Shown one piece after another: positions 7,377 to 14,829 of a stretch of DNA of 32,086 bases. The stretch lies in contig JAODMH010000041.1 in the NCBI GenBank assembly GCA_025465035.1, forward strand, positions 1 to 32,086, in the 5' to 3' direction. The DNA is from Microbacteriaceae bacterium (GTDB lineage: Bacteria; Actinomycetota; Actinomycetes; Actinomycetales; Microbacteriaceae). The position numbers and the translations under genes were made by a program. Below the pieces are notes generated by a model. It was not told the DNA's origin, ran no database searches, and was given only the letters and a program-made list of their open reading frames with translations. The first letter of the stretch is position 1. Each line of letters opens with the position of its first letter.

Positions 7377-8600
7377 ATGCCAAGCGACACCATGAAACCC
7401 CTCGCTCGACACGGCCAGCTCCGCCGGTCGAGCCCATGGGCGACACTGGCGAAGCTTCTCGTGGCGGTCATCGCCGTGGTCGCGGTCAGCGCCGGATGCA
7501 TCGCCGCCGTGGCCGTCTGGGATGTGGCAAGCGGCATCAAACCCGGCGTCGACCTGATCCCTGCGAGCGGAGGCAAGCCGCCGGTCATTTCGGCAGCCGA
7601 GGGCGAGATCAACGTGCTTGTCGCCGCGAGCGACAGTGGCGGTGGAGATGTGGCAACCTACGGCAAGCGGGGCGAACACCTCAACGACGTGACCATGCTG
7701 CTGCACGTGTCCGCCGACCACAAGCGGGCGACCGTCGTCAGCTTTCCGCGCGATCTGATCGTTCCGATCGCCTCCTGCCCCAACGGCACCGGCGGCAGCT
7801 ACCCGGCGCAGACCAACAAGATCAATACCGCACTGACCTACGGCGGGCTTCCCTGCATCGTCAAGACCGTCGAAAACCTCACGGGCATGAGTATCCCCTA
7901 CGCGGCGCTGACCGAGTTCCAGGGCGTCGTCGGCATGTCCAACGCGATCGGCGGGGTCACGGTCTGCGTTGCCACCGCCATCCATGATCAGCAGATCGGC
8001 TTCAACCTGGATGCCGGTCAGCAGACCCTCGTCGGCACACAGGCCGTACAGTTCCTGCGCGTACGGTATGGTCTCGGCGATGGCAGCGACCTCGGGCGGG
8101 TAAGCAATCAGCAGCTCTTCCTCTCCGCGCTGGTGCGCAAGATCAAGACGCCGGAGGTCCTCGGCAATCCGGTCACGGACTACGAGCTCGCCAAGGCCGT
8201 GACCAGCAATATGACGCTCTCGAGCAGCCTGACCAACATCAACACCATGGTGTCGATGGCCCTGGCTGTGAAGGACATCCCTTTCGACAATGTGGTATTC
8301 GTGCAGTACCCGAACTCGTACGGGTCGAGCAACGGCCTGAACGGGGTGCTTCCGATCAAGACCGCCGCGGACACGCTGTTCACGGCGATCAAGGCGGATC
8401 AGCCCATCGCGCTCACCGGCACCACGGGCGTCGGCACGGTGGCCGCCCCGAACGCACCGACACCGACGGTGCCCCCGAGTGCGAGCGCCAATCCCAGCGC
8501 CAGCCCACCGGCCACGGCCGTGCAACTGCCGAGTACCGTCCACGGTCAGACTGCCGCGCAGCAGACCTGCACCAAGGGTCAGCGCGCCGGAGGCCACTAG
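7377..8600 (+). CDS. LytR-CpsA-Psr (LCP) family cell-wall glycopolymer ligase
   Basis: A 407-residue membrane-anchored extracytoplasmic enzyme. The family transfers polyprenyl-phosphate-linked glycopolymers to peptidoglycan. A basic cytoplasmic N-terminus (about 25 residues) is followed by one TM segment (LAKLLVAVIAVVAVSAGCIA) and then the LCP domain from about residue 77. Conserved LCP features are the Asp in HLNDVTMLLHV (Asp104), the Arg-Asp in SFPRDLIVP (Arg125), TNKINTALTYGG, and the later Arg pair in QFLRVRYG. Cys residues in IASCPNGT and GLPCIV could pair. The C-terminal 65 residues are a Pro/Ala/Thr/Ser-rich tail ending in TCTKGQRAGGH, probably a wall-spanning linker. It stands alone with its own promoter; the 3' end nearly abuts a convergent small gene (3 bp). 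Confidence 0.92.
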   Translation: MPSDTMKPLARHGQLRRSSPWATLAKLLVAVIAVVAVSAGCIAAVAVWDVASGIKPGVDLIPASGGKPPVISAAEGEINVLVAASDSGGGDVATYGKRGEHLNDVTMLLHVSADHKRATVVSFPRDLIVPIASCPNGTGGSYPAQTNKINTALTYGGLPCIVKTVENLTGMSIPYAALTEFQGVVGMSNAIGGVTVCVATAIHDQQIGFNLDAGQQTLVGTQAVQFLRVRYGLGDGSDLGRVSNQQLFLSALVRKIKTPEVLGNPVTDYELAKAVTSNMTLSSSLTNINTMVSMALAVKDIPFDNVVFVQYPNSYGSSNGLNGVLPIKTAADTLFTAIKADQPIALTGTTGVGTVAAPNAPTPTVPPSASANPSASPPATAVQLPSTVHGQTAAQQTCTKGQRAGGH

Positions 8601-8603
8601 CAG

Positions 8604-8969
8604 CTATTCGAGTTCTGCCCTCAGTTGCCTGAGCAGCCGATCGAAGACGAGCGGCGCCTGCTTGAGCACTTTTCGCCCCGTGACCGGACCGAGCCAGTGC
8701 GCAGTCTGGGCGACATTGACGATGTAGTGCTCGATGTTCGAACCCCTCTCGTCGGGCACTATGCGGTATTCGCCGCGGTACCACCAGCCCCCCTGGGCGA
8801 TGACGAGGAAGGCCGCCGGATCGGCGGTATAGAAGCTCTCGGCTCCCACCGGCGGGCGGAGCCGTCGATCGATCGCCTCGAAGACCGGCTTTGGACGCGC
8901 TCGCACGTGTCCGGCGAACGAGTGCAACAGGGTGTAGCCCCCTGGGCGCTCGCGGGGTGCTTCAGGCAT
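8604..8969 (-). CDS. Small conserved protein, possibly SRPBCC/START-like
   Basis: A 121-residue protein without signal peptide or TM segment. The track starts at 9191, but the first 74 codons overlap the neighbouring SMR gene and its upstream region antisense. I choose ATG 8969, which has TACAGT exactly 6 bp upstream. The sequence LLHSFAGHVRARPKPVFEAI resembles the first strand and helix of SRPBCC-fold proteins, and the C-terminal segment (TGRKVLKQAPLVFDRLLRQL) would fit their long final helix. GGWWYRGEYRIVPDERG lies in the middle. This assignment is a weak fold-level guess; the function is unknown. Confidence 0.65.
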   Translation of the reverse strand: MPEAPRERPGGYTLLHSFAGHVRARPKPVFEAIDRRLRPPVGAESFYTADPAAFLVIAQGGWWYRGEYRIVPDERGSNIEHYIVNVAQTAHWLGPVTGRKVLKQAPLVFDRLLRQLRAELE

Positions 8970-8981
8970 GCAACGACTGTA
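8970..8981 (-). promoter_or_regulatory. Candidate -10 (TACAGT) for a leaderless mRNA
   Basis: TACAGT, 6 bp, then ATG 8969 on the minus strand. This is the same hexamer and spacing as at the MshA-like glycosyltransferase. Confidence 0.5.
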
Positions 8982-9054
8982 GCGCCGGTGGCCCGGAGAA
9001 GGTTGGTGATGGGTCTCTATTCGCCCGCCAACTTCTGACGGAACGTATCCTCGA

Positions 9055-9078
9055 TTTTTGGTACATTTGTTCCAGAAA
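9055..9078 (+). promoter_or_regulatory. Palindromic operator ahead of the SMR-TetR pair
   Basis: A 24-bp imperfect palindrome with arms TTTTTGGTACA and TGTTCCAGAAA around a central TT, pairing at 9 of 11 positions. It includes TACATT, a plausible -10. It ends 12 bp before the SMR start. TetR-family regulators bind palindromes of this size, commonly over their own promoters, so this is the best candidate site for the downstream regulator. Confidence 0.6.
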
Positions 9079-9090
9079 GAAGGGACAGTC

Positions 9091-9417
9091 ATGGGGTATC
9101 TATTTCTTGCCGGAGCGATCATCGCCGAGGTTATCGCGACGAGCGCGCTCAAGTTCACAACCGGCGACGGCAACAAGGTCGTGCCATACATCCTCGTGGC
9201 TGTCGGCTACGTCGGAGCTTTCGTGCTTCTTTCCCAGTCGCTCGCCAAGGGGGTCCCACTCGGCATCGCCTACGCGATCTGGGCGGGTGTCGGGGTGGTG
9301 CTCGTCGTCATCATCAGCTGGCTGCTGTTCAAGGAATCCCTCACCCTGCTGCAGATCGGGGGCATGGTGCTCGTCGTTGGCGGTGTCACGCTTCTCGAGC
9401 TCGGCGGAAGGCACTAG
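9091..9417 (+). CDS. Small multidrug resistance (SMR) efflux protein, EmrE/Qac-like
   Basis: A 108-residue protein with four TM helices, the usual SMR size. These proteins work as dimers and exchange protons for lipophilic cations. The essential membrane-embedded Glu is present at residue 13 (AGAIIAEVIATSALK, equivalent to EmrE Glu14), and the conserved Trp is in AYAIWAGVG (Trp64). The track start at 9058 is upstream; ATG 9091 is preferred because AAGGGA sits 6 bp before it and SMR proteins begin just ahead of the first helix. A palindromic operator lies immediately upstream, and a TetR regulator begins 3 bp after the stop, so the pump is probably controlled by its neighbour. Export of quaternary ammonium compounds is inference. 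Confidence 0.93.
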   Translation: MGYLFLAGAIIAEVIATSALKFTTGDGNKVVPYILVAVGYVGAFVLLSQSLAKGVPLGIAYAIWAGVGVVLVVIISWLLFKESLTLLQIGGMVLVVGGVTLLELGGRH

Positions 9418-9420
9418 CTC

Positions 9421-9972
9421 ATGCCCCCCAGCACCGCGAAGGGCGAGGCCAGGCGGTCCGTGCTCCTGGACGCGGTCGTGCGCGTGCTCGAGCGCGGCGG
9501 TCCGGGGGCTGTCACCCATCGTGCCGTCGCCGCGGAGGCCGGCGTTCCCCTCGCGGCGGCCACCTACTACTTCGCCAACATCGACGACCTACTGGTGAGC
9601 GCATTGCGCCGGGCGACCGAGCAGCAGGTCGCCCTGTTCGCCGATCTGGCCGACCCGAGCTTGCACGACGTCGCCCGCCTGCTGCACGACTGGACACATG
9701 CCAACCGTGCGTCCGCGATCGCCCAGTACGAGCTGCTATTCCTCGCCATGCGTCGCGACACGCTGCGCGAGGCCGCCGACCTCTGGTACCGAAGCCTCGA
9801 GAACGCGCTCGGCCCGCGCCACGACCGCCGATCCCGCGTTGCGGCGCTCGCCATCGACGGACTGCTGCTTCGGATGCTGTGGAGCGGCGAGCCGTCGACA
9901 GTTGCCGGCATCGAGGCGGCGCTTCGCGACATCCTCGACCCGCCAGCCGGTCGAGTTAGCCGACCCGACTAG
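9421..9972 (+). CDS. TetR-family transcriptional regulator of the SMR pump
   Basis: A 183-residue TetR-type repressor. The N-terminal helix-turn-helix reads LLDAVVRVLERGGPGAVTHRAVAAEAGVPLAAATYYFANIDDLL in overlapping pieces, with the family hallmark TYYF about residue 43. The C-terminal ligand-binding region is divergent, as usual. It starts 3 bp after the SMR stop with GGAAGG upstream, indicating translational coupling and a shared mRNA. Likely role: binds the palindrome at 9055-9078 and is released by a substrate of the pump. Its last five codons and stop are part of a 13-bp tandem duplication. Confidence 0.92.
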   Translation: MPPSTAKGEARRSVLLDAVVRVLERGGPGAVTHRAVAAEAGVPLAAATYYFANIDDLLVSALRRATEQQVALFADLADPSLHDVARLLHDWTHANRASAIAQYELLFLAMRRDTLREAADLWYRSLENALGPRHDRRSRVAALAIDGLLLRMLWSGEPSTVAGIEAALRDILDPPAGRVSRPD

Positions 9973-9983
9973 CCGACCCGACT
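9958..9983 (+). repeat. 13-bp tandem duplication across the tetR stop codon
   Basis: AGCCGACCCGACT occurs twice head to tail (9958-9970, 9971-9983). The reading frame ends in TAG at the junction; without the second unit it would end in TAA at the same codon, so the protein is unchanged. Confidence 0.85.
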
Positions 9984-9996
9984 AATGGTGCGCCGT

Positions 9997-10040
9997 TTTG
10001 TTGTCCGTGCGGCAGCTGTGACAGGCGCACGGACAACAAA
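9997..10040. terminator. Long perfect hairpin in a convergent gap, likely bidirectional terminator
   Basis: TTTGTTGTCCGTGCG and its exact reverse complement CGCACGGACAACAAA form a 15-bp perfect stem around a 14-nt loop, between the stops of tetR and the acetyltransferase. The A/T-rich stem base gives T-runs on both strands, so it could end both transcripts. Confidence 0.7.
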
Positions 10041-10064
10041 GGCCCGCACGGTTGCGGCATCCGC

Positions 10065-10643
10065 CTACTTGAGCGACTTCTGCATGAGCACGGTGCCGAG
10101 CCAGCGGTCGAACTTGAAGCCGACCTTGCCCATGTGTCCGATCTCCTTGAAGCCGAAGTTCTTGTGCATCTGGATCGAGGCCTCTGCGCCCTTGTCGGCG
10201 ATGACCGCGATGATCTCTTTCAATCCGGCGGCCTTCGAGCGGGCGATCAGTTCGGCCATGAGCACCTTGCCGAGTCCCTTGTCCGTGGATGCCGGGCGCA
10301 GGTAGATGGAGTTCTCGACCGTGAACCGGTATGCGGCCTTCTCTTTCCACGGATAGACGTAGGCGTACCCCAGGATCTGTTCGCTCGGGCTCTCGGCGAC
10401 GATGAACGGCATCCCGAGCTTGGTCGCGTGCTGGAACTTCGAACGCATCTGCCTGAGAGTCATCGGAACCTCGTCGAAGGTGACCGTCGAGTTGGCGACG
10501 TAGTGGTTGTAGATCTCGCGCACGTCCGGCATGTCCTGCAGGCGGGCATCCCGAATCGAGTATTCGAACGGTGTCTCTAGTGGCGGCAGGTTACGCTGCG
10601 CTTCACGCGGCCGGTGGGTCGCCTGGTACTCCTCCTCAAGCAT
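10065..10643 (-). CDS. GNAT N-acetyltransferase, PAT/MddA type
   Basis: A 192-residue acetyl-CoA-dependent acetyltransferase of the phosphinothricin/methionine-sulfone acetyltransferase type. Diagnostic blocks are IRDARLQDMPDVREIYNHYV at about residue 29, then GYAYVYPW and YRFTVENSIYL. The acetyl-CoA loop is K-GLGKVLM, and FGFKEIGHMGKVGFKFDRW is the C-terminal signature. Related enzymes acetylate glutamine-analogue toxins or amino-acid sulfones and sulfoximines. The gene starts 9 bp after the ung stop; TAGGCT, which begins with that stop codon, lies exactly 6 bp before its ATG, so it may also be expressed on its own leaderless mRNA. Alternatively it is simply the last gene of the operon. Confidence 0.88.
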   Translation of the reverse strand: MLEEEYQATHRPREAQRNLPPLETPFEYSIRDARLQDMPDVREIYNHYVANSTVTFDEVPMTLRQMRSKFQHATKLGMPFIVAESPSEQILGYAYVYPWKEKAAYRFTVENSIYLRPASTDKGLGKVLMAELIARSKAAGLKEIIAVIADKGAEASIQMHKNFGFKEIGHMGKVGFKFDRWLGTVLMQKSLK

Positions 10644-10655
10644 GGCTCAAGCCTA
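10644..10655 (-). promoter_or_regulatory. -10 candidate TAGGCT overlapping the ung stop codon
   Basis: On the minus strand the ung stop TAG is the first half of TAGGCT; 6 bp later comes the acetyltransferase ATG at 10643. The geometry matches leaderless actinobacterial promoters. Confidence 0.45.
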
Positions 10656-11336
10656 CGGTGCGATCGACCAGTCGATGGGGTCGCCGCCCTGCTCGACCAA
10701 CAGGGTGTTCGCCCGGCTGAATGGTTTCGATCCGAAGAAACCGCCAGAGGCGGACAGCGGACTCGGATGCACGGACTTCACACTGGGCGTGGCGCCGAGC
10801 ATGGGCTGCAGCGACTGGGCATCCTTGCCCCAGAGGATCGCGACGAGCGGGCCGTCCCTGGCCACGAGTGCACGAATGGCGGCCTCGGTGACCGCCTCCC
10901 ATCCCTTTCCGCGATGGGAACCCGAGACCCCCGGCCGCACGGTCAGCACCCTGTTGAGCAGCATCACGCCCTGCTCGGACCATGCGCTGAGGTCGCCGTG
11001 CGGGGGCGGCACGAGTCCCAGATCGTCGTGCAGTTCCCGGTAGATGTTCTGCAGGCTGCGCGGCACCGGTCGAACATGCCGTTCGACCGCGAAAGACAGC
11101 CCGATCGGATGCCCCGGCGTCGGGTACGGATCCTGCCCGACGATCAGCACCCGCACCTCAGCGAACGGCCGCACGAAGGCGCGCAGCACGTTCGGACCTG
11201 AGGGAAGGTAGCCCCGGCCGGCCGCCACCTCCGCTCGGAGAAAATCGCCCATCGCCGCGACCTGCCCGGCCATGGGCTCGAGCGCCTTCGCCCAGCCAGG
11301 GTCGATCAGTTCTGCAAGGGGCTTGGGCGTGCTCAC
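10653..11336 (-). CDS. ung: Uracil-DNA glycosylase
   Basis: A 227-residue family 1 uracil-DNA glycosylase, removing uracil from DNA to start base-excision repair. The water-activating motif [16 protein letters not shown] holds catalytic Asp69. The leucine-loop motif HPSPLSA contains the His (190) that stabilises the uracil anion. The uracil-recognition region [10 protein letters not shown] (motif LLN) is also present, and length is typical. The start is GTG 11336, which overlaps the TGA of a 20-codon leaderless ORF (GTGA), so translation probably depends on reinitiation or coupling with that ORF. It sits downstream of a phosphoribosyltransferase and upstream of an acetyltransferase on the same strand. 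Confidence 0.96.
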   Translation of the reverse strand: MSTPKPLAELIDPGWAKALEPMAGQVAAMGDFLRAEVAAGRGYLPSGPNVLRAFVRPFAEVRVLIVGQDPYPTPGHPIGLSFAVERHVRPVPRSLQNIYRELHDDLGLVPPPHGDLSAWSEQGVMLLNRVLTVRPGVSGSHRGKGWEAVTEAAIRALVARDGPLVAILWGKDAQSLQPMLGATPSVKSVHPSPLSASGGFFGSKPFSRANTLLVEQGGDPIDWSIAP

Positions 11337-11395
11337 CGCTCACTCCGAGCGGTGCCGCGCGAAACCCCCGTAGCGGTGGCCAGGCTGATTCCCAT
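11333..11395 (-). CDS. 20-codon leaderless ORF coupled to ung
   Basis: ATG 11395 begins a 20-residue frame (starts [10 protein letters not shown], ends RSER) whose TGA overlaps the GTG of ung. It is too short for the ORF track. TAGGCT lies exactly 6 bp before the ATG, so the transcript would start at the A of ATG. Ribosomes loading on this leaderless end would terminate on top of the ung start. The peptide has no recognisable motif and may matter only as a translation entry point. An alternative is that ung simply has a 59-nt leader with no translated ORF. Confidence 0.5.
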   Translation of the reverse strand: MGISLATATGVSRGTARSER

Positions 11396-11407
11396 CCGAC
11401 GAGCCTA
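11396..11407 (-). promoter_or_regulatory. -10 candidate TAGGCT overlapping the phosphoribosyltransferase stop
   Basis: The TAG stop of the phosphoribosyltransferase (11405-11407) is the first half of TAGGCT; 6 bp further is the ATG of the short ORF before ung. It has the same design as the ung/acetyltransferase junction. Confidence 0.45.
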
Positions 11408-11881
11408 GACAGTCACCGGCGGCAGAGAGGACCAGGGGAACGCGATCCATCGTGAGGTCTTACGCCAGACGTAGTCTGGCTCGAGCACTGTCGCCGGCTT
11501 CGAATAGAGACACACCGTGCGTACGTCCGCCCCTGCGGCGGTGATGAGGTCGAGCACCATCTTGAGTGTGCGGCCCGAGTCGGAGACATCGTCGGCGACG
11601 AGCACCCGCTTGCCGTCGAGCGACACTTCATCGAGAAACGGGGCGAGGATGACCGGCTCGTCCAGGCGCTCGTCGACGCCGGTGTAGAACTCGGCGTTAA
11701 GCGCTCCGCAGTGCTTCACGTTGAGCGCGTAGGCGATGGCCCCGGCCAGCAGCAGGCCTCCGCGGGCGATGGCGACCACCACATCCGGGGCGAAGCCGCT
11801 GCCGTGCACCGTCGCCGCCAACTCGCGGGCGGCATCGCCGAACTCCGCCCAACCCAAGATCTCACGCTCGTCCTTCGCCAT
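11405..11881 (-). CDS. Phosphoribosyltransferase (purine-type PRTase)
   Basis: A 158-residue type I PRTase. The PRPP-binding loop is VLVADDVSDSGRTL at about residues 93-106, with the two acidic residues followed by a Gly-containing loop. VVVAIARGGLLLAGAIAYAL supplies the PPi-binding loop. The C-terminal YSKPATVLEPDYVWRKT and WIAFPW match xanthine-guanine/hypoxanthine-like PRTases, where an aromatic residue near the end stacks on the base. Likely role: salvage of a purine base to the nucleotide using PRPP, in the cytoplasm; the exact base is not determinable. TAGTTT lies exactly 6 bp before ATG 11881, with no Shine-Dalgarno sequence, so the mRNA is probably leaderless. It heads a leftward group with ung and an acetyltransferase. 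Confidence 0.88.
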   Translation of the reverse strand: MAKDEREILGWAEFGDAARELAATVHGSGFAPDVVVAIARGGLLLAGAIAYALNVKHCGALNAEFYTGVDERLDEPVILAPFLDEVSLDGKRVLVADDVSDSGRTLKMVLDLITAAGADVRTVCLYSKPATVLEPDYVWRKTSRWIAFPWSSLPPVTV

Positions 11882-11893
11882 GAACTAAAACTA
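11882..11893 (-). promoter_or_regulatory. Candidate -10 (TAGTTT) for leaderless PRTase mRNA
   Basis: TAGTTT, 6 bp, ATG 11881 on the minus strand. No ribosome-binding site intervenes. Confidence 0.5.
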
Positions 11894-11935
11894 CCGGCAC
11901 CGGGATGGCCACTCGCACAGCATCCAACGTCCACG

Positions 11936-11992
11936 GCGGAGCTTCGGCGCGACCGCCGTGCGCCACAGGGCGCGCTCCCGCCAAAGCTCCGC
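11936..11992. repeat. 57-bp palindromic element in a divergent gap
   Basis: GCGGAGCTTCGGCG and CGCCAAAGCTCCGC pair at 13 of 14 positions around a GC-rich 29-nt interior. It lies in the gap of about 195 bp between the divergent PRTase and MFS genes. I see no second copy of this arm in the window. Confidence 0.65.
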
Positions 11993-12063
11993 GGTCGAGC
12001 GACGGGCGCCCAGAGAAACACACCCGATAGCGCACCCGTTACGCCGCGGGCAGACAAAGCCAC

Positions 12064-12075
12064 TAGCATCCGTTC
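12064..12075 (+). promoter_or_regulatory. Candidate -10 (TAGCAT) for leaderless MFS mRNA
   Basis: TAGCAT at 12064-12069, 6 bp, ATG 12076. No Shine-Dalgarno sequence upstream. Confidence 0.5.
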
Positions 12076-13572
12076 ATGACCCTTCCTCCGGTGGAAAAGC
12101 TGCGCGGAAAGTCTGGCGCGATCACCTTCGGCCTCATCGGCTATCTCTTCCTCGTGGAGATCGTCAGCGGAATCCTGCAGGGCTACTATGTGCCACTCAT
12201 CAGCGACCTCGTGAAGTACCTGCACATCAAGGACGCCGACTTCAACTGGTTCGAGGCCGCGCAACTGCTGCTCTCTGCCCTCGTGGTCCCCATACTCGCC
12301 AAGCTCGGCGACATGTTCGGGCACAAGCGGATACTGCTCGTCGCGACCGTGCTCACGGCGCTCGCGAGCTGGGGCCTCGTCTTCGCCGATAACTTCACGC
12401 TCTTCATCATCGCCTGGGCTTTGCAGGGTTTCTACGTCGTCTGGTTGCCGCTCGAGGTCGCGCTCATCTTCGATCGCGGCCGTCGCACGGGCCACGGCGC
12501 GTCCCAGACCCGTCGTGCGGCCGGTTTCCTGGTCGTGGCTCTCGAGGTCGGCGCGATCGTCGGCGCGCTGCTGGGTGGACGGGTCTTCGGATGGTTCGGC
12601 GAGAACGTTCCCCTCACCCTCGCGGTCCCAGCCATCGCGGTCACATTAGTGTTCTTCGCGATCCTCCTCGGGGTACCGGAGTCGACACCGCTGCCGGGGC
12701 GCTCACTCGACCTCGTCGGATTCAGTATCCTCACCATCGGGCTGCTGCTGATTACCTCCGGCCTCACTTTTCTCAGGCTCGATGGACTTGGCGCATGGTG
12801 GGTGTACATCCTGATCATCATCGGGCTGCTGGTCTTCGTGCCGTTCGGTTTCTACGAACTGAGACAGAAAGACCCGGCCATCGATTTGCGGGTTCTGCGT
12901 CAGCCGAACATGTGGCCGGTACAACTGACCGCCGGGCTGGTCGGCATCAGCCTGCTCGGAGCCCAGGCACCGCTCAGCGCCTACGCCGGAACCGATCCCT
13001 CGAACGGCTACGGCCTCGGCCTCGACGCGGGTGACCGCTCCACCCTCATCGGCGTCTACCTGATATCGATGATCGTCGGCGCGCTGCTCTTCCCGCTCGT
13101 CTCGAGGTGGACCTCCCCGCGTGTCGCCCTGATCATCGCCGCCTTCTTCGTGGCGATCGGCTACCTCCTCTTCCTGCCATTCCATCTCGCAACCGGGGAG
13201 GTGTTCATGAACATGGTCATCGCGGGAGTGGGTTCCGGTGCACTCGTCGGCGCGATGCCCGCCGCCGCGGCAGCGGCCGCACCACGCGGACAGACCGGCA
13301 TCGCGGCGGCGCTCACCAACACGACGAAGACCATCGGCGGTTCATTCGCCTCGGCGATCTTCGGCATCGTGCTCGCCATGGGCGTCGTGACTGCTGCGGC
13401 GAGCACCGCCTCGAGTCTCGGCGGCTACATGGCGGTGTGGGCAATCTGCGGGGCGGGTGCCCTGATCGCGGCAGTTCTGCTGTTCTTCGTGCCGAAGCTT
13501 GCCTTCGCGGATGCCTCGGACACAGCACTGGCGGACGAAGAGGTCGTCACCTCCCCCGGGCCGCTGGCCTGA
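12076..13572 (+). CDS. MFS transporter, DHA2-like, 14-TM class
   Basis: A 498-residue major facilitator. The N-terminal half has the conserved loop between TM2 and TM3 (LAKLGDMFGHKRILL, the MFS motif A). About 14 hydrophobic segments can be traced, the usual number for the DHA2 group. Two central helices (LDLVGFSILTIGLLLI and WWVYILIIIGLLVFV) separate the halves. An alanine-rich run follows TM11 (AMPAAAAAAAP). A proton-coupled exporter is likely; the substrate is unknown. It is followed 9 bp later by an M20 peptidase gene on the same strand, and probably co-transcribed. That pairing could mean the transporter handles an amino-acid conjugate or its product (inference). TAGCAT with 6-bp spacing suggests a leaderless start. 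Confidence 0.88.
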   Translation: MTLPPVEKLRGKSGAITFGLIGYLFLVEIVSGILQGYYVPLISDLVKYLHIKDADFNWFEAAQLLLSALVVPILAKLGDMFGHKRILLVATVLTALASWGLVFADNFTLFIIAWALQGFYVVWLPLEVALIFDRGRRTGHGASQTRRAAGFLVVALEVGAIVGALLGGRVFGWFGENVPLTLAVPAIAVTLVFFAILLGVPESTPLPGRSLDLVGFSILTIGLLLITSGLTFLRLDGLGAWWVYILIIIGLLVFVPFGFYELRQKDPAIDLRVLRQPNMWPVQLTAGLVGISLLGAQAPLSAYAGTDPSNGYGLGLDAGDRSTLIGVYLISMIVGALLFPLVSRWTSPRVALIIAAFFVAIGYLLFLPFHLATGEVFMNMVIAGVGSGALVGAMPAAAAAAAPRGQTGIAAALTNTTKTIGGSFASAIFGIVLAMGVVTAAASTASSLGGYMAVWAICGAGALIAAVLLFFVPKLAFADASDTALADEEVVTSPGPLA

Positions 13573-13581
13573 GGCGGCGTC

Positions 13582-14805
13582 ATGGAACTGCGTGAGCTGG
13601 CTGCGGAGGCGGCAAACTACCTGCAACCGCTGCGGGAGGTGCGCCGCGACATCCATCGGCAACCGGAAGTCGGCCTGCACCTGCCGTACACCCTCGACCG
13701 CGTGCTCCTCTCGATCGACGAACTCGGGCTCGACACCCACGTCTCCGACACGATCTCCTCCGCGGTCGTGCGCATCACCGGTGACAAACCGGGGCCGACC
13801 GTCGTGCTGCGCGCCGACCTGGACGCGCTCGCCCTGCAGGAGGACTCCGGCGAGGACTTCGCATCGGAGATCCCCAATCGAATGCACGCGTGTGGTCACG
13901 ATCTCCATGCGGCAATCGGTGTCGGAGCCATCCACCTCCTGCGCACCCACCGCGATCGGCTGGCCGGCGAAGTGCTCTTCCTGTTCCAACCGGGCGAGGA
14001 GGGCGACAACGGTGCCGACCGGATGCTCGACGAGGGCGCGCTCAACCTCGCGAACGGCGAGCTCGTCGGGGCGTATGGACTGCACGTGACCACCTCCCAG
14101 CGACTCGGCGTCTTCGCCACCCGACCGGGACCGCTCATGGCCGGCTCGGCGACGCTCGACGTGACAGTGCGCGGTGCGGGAGGGCATGGGTCGGCACCTC
14201 AACTCGCGCTCGACCCGAACCAGGCGATCGCCGAGATCATCACGGGGCTGCAGACCATGGTCACCCGTCGCTTCAGCGCCTTCGACCCGGTGATCGTGAC
14301 CGTCGGCTGGATCCGTGGCGGGCAGGAGGGAACTAACAACGTCATCCCGAACACCGCATCCTTCGGCGCGACAGTACGCACCTTCTCGCGGGAGAGCCTC
14401 GCGGATGTCGAGCGCTACAGCCGCGAACTCGTCGAAGGCATCGCCGCCGCCTACGGCCTCACCGCGGACACGAGGTTCCTCTCGGTGACCGAGCCGCTCA
14501 TCAACGACGCACGTCACGCCGCACTCGCGGAAACTGTGGCGACGGAAATGTTCGGTGCCGACCGCTTCTCGACCATGCCGACGCCGATCGGCGGCGCAGA
14601 GGATTTCGCCGCGATCCTGCACGCCGTTCCCGGCTGCTTCGTCTTCGTGGGCGCCTGTCCGCCGGAACTCGACCCGCGGACGGCGCCGTACAACCACTCG
14701 AATCTCGCCCGCTTCGACGACAGCGTGCTTCCGGATGCCGCGGCCTATCTCGCCGCACTCGCCTTCGCGCGGCTCGACGAGGTCGCTGGTGTGGCGCGTC
14801 GTTGA
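13582..14805 (+). CDS. M20D-family amidohydrolase/peptidase
   Basis: A 407-residue metal-dependent amidohydrolase of the hippurate hydrolase/IAA-amino-acid hydrolase type. It cleaves N-acyl or conjugated amino acids. The catalytic domain has ADLDALALQE, HACGHDLHAA (metal ligands Cys104 and His106) and QPGEEG, with the catalytic Glu139/Glu140 pair. A lid/dimerisation domain begins near GGHGSAPQ. The last metal-binding block is GGAEDFA, and the C-terminal APYNHSNLARFDD is a family hallmark. Subfamily D normally has HxGHDGH; here Leu replaces the second Gly (HDLH), a mild deviation. It starts 9 bp after the MFS stop behind a GAGGCGG sequence. The 3' end faces a convergent dehydrogenase across a palindromic repeat. 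Confidence 0.92.
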   Translation: MELRELAAEAANYLQPLREVRRDIHRQPEVGLHLPYTLDRVLLSIDELGLDTHVSDTISSAVVRITGDKPGPTVVLRADLDALALQEDSGEDFASEIPNRMHACGHDLHAAIGVGAIHLLRTHRDRLAGEVLFLFQPGEEGDNGADRMLDEGALNLANGELVGAYGLHVTTSQRLGVFATRPGPLMAGSATLDVTVRGAGGHGSAPQLALDPNQAIAEIITGLQTMVTRRFSAFDPVIVTVGWIRGGQEGTNNVIPNTASFGATVRTFSRESLADVERYSRELVEGIAAAYGLTADTRFLSVTEPLINDARHAALAETVATEMFGADRFSTMPTPIGGAEDFAAILHAVPGCFVFVGACPPELDPRTAPYNHSNLARFDDSVLPDAAAYLAALAFARLDEVAGVARR

Positions 14806-14829
14806 TACGGCTCAGGCGTACGCAGGACC

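Noticed and set aside
7362-8597. 411-codon minus-strand ORF opposite the LCP gene
   Set aside because: Antisense shadow covering almost exactly the LCP gene; no recognisable protein features.
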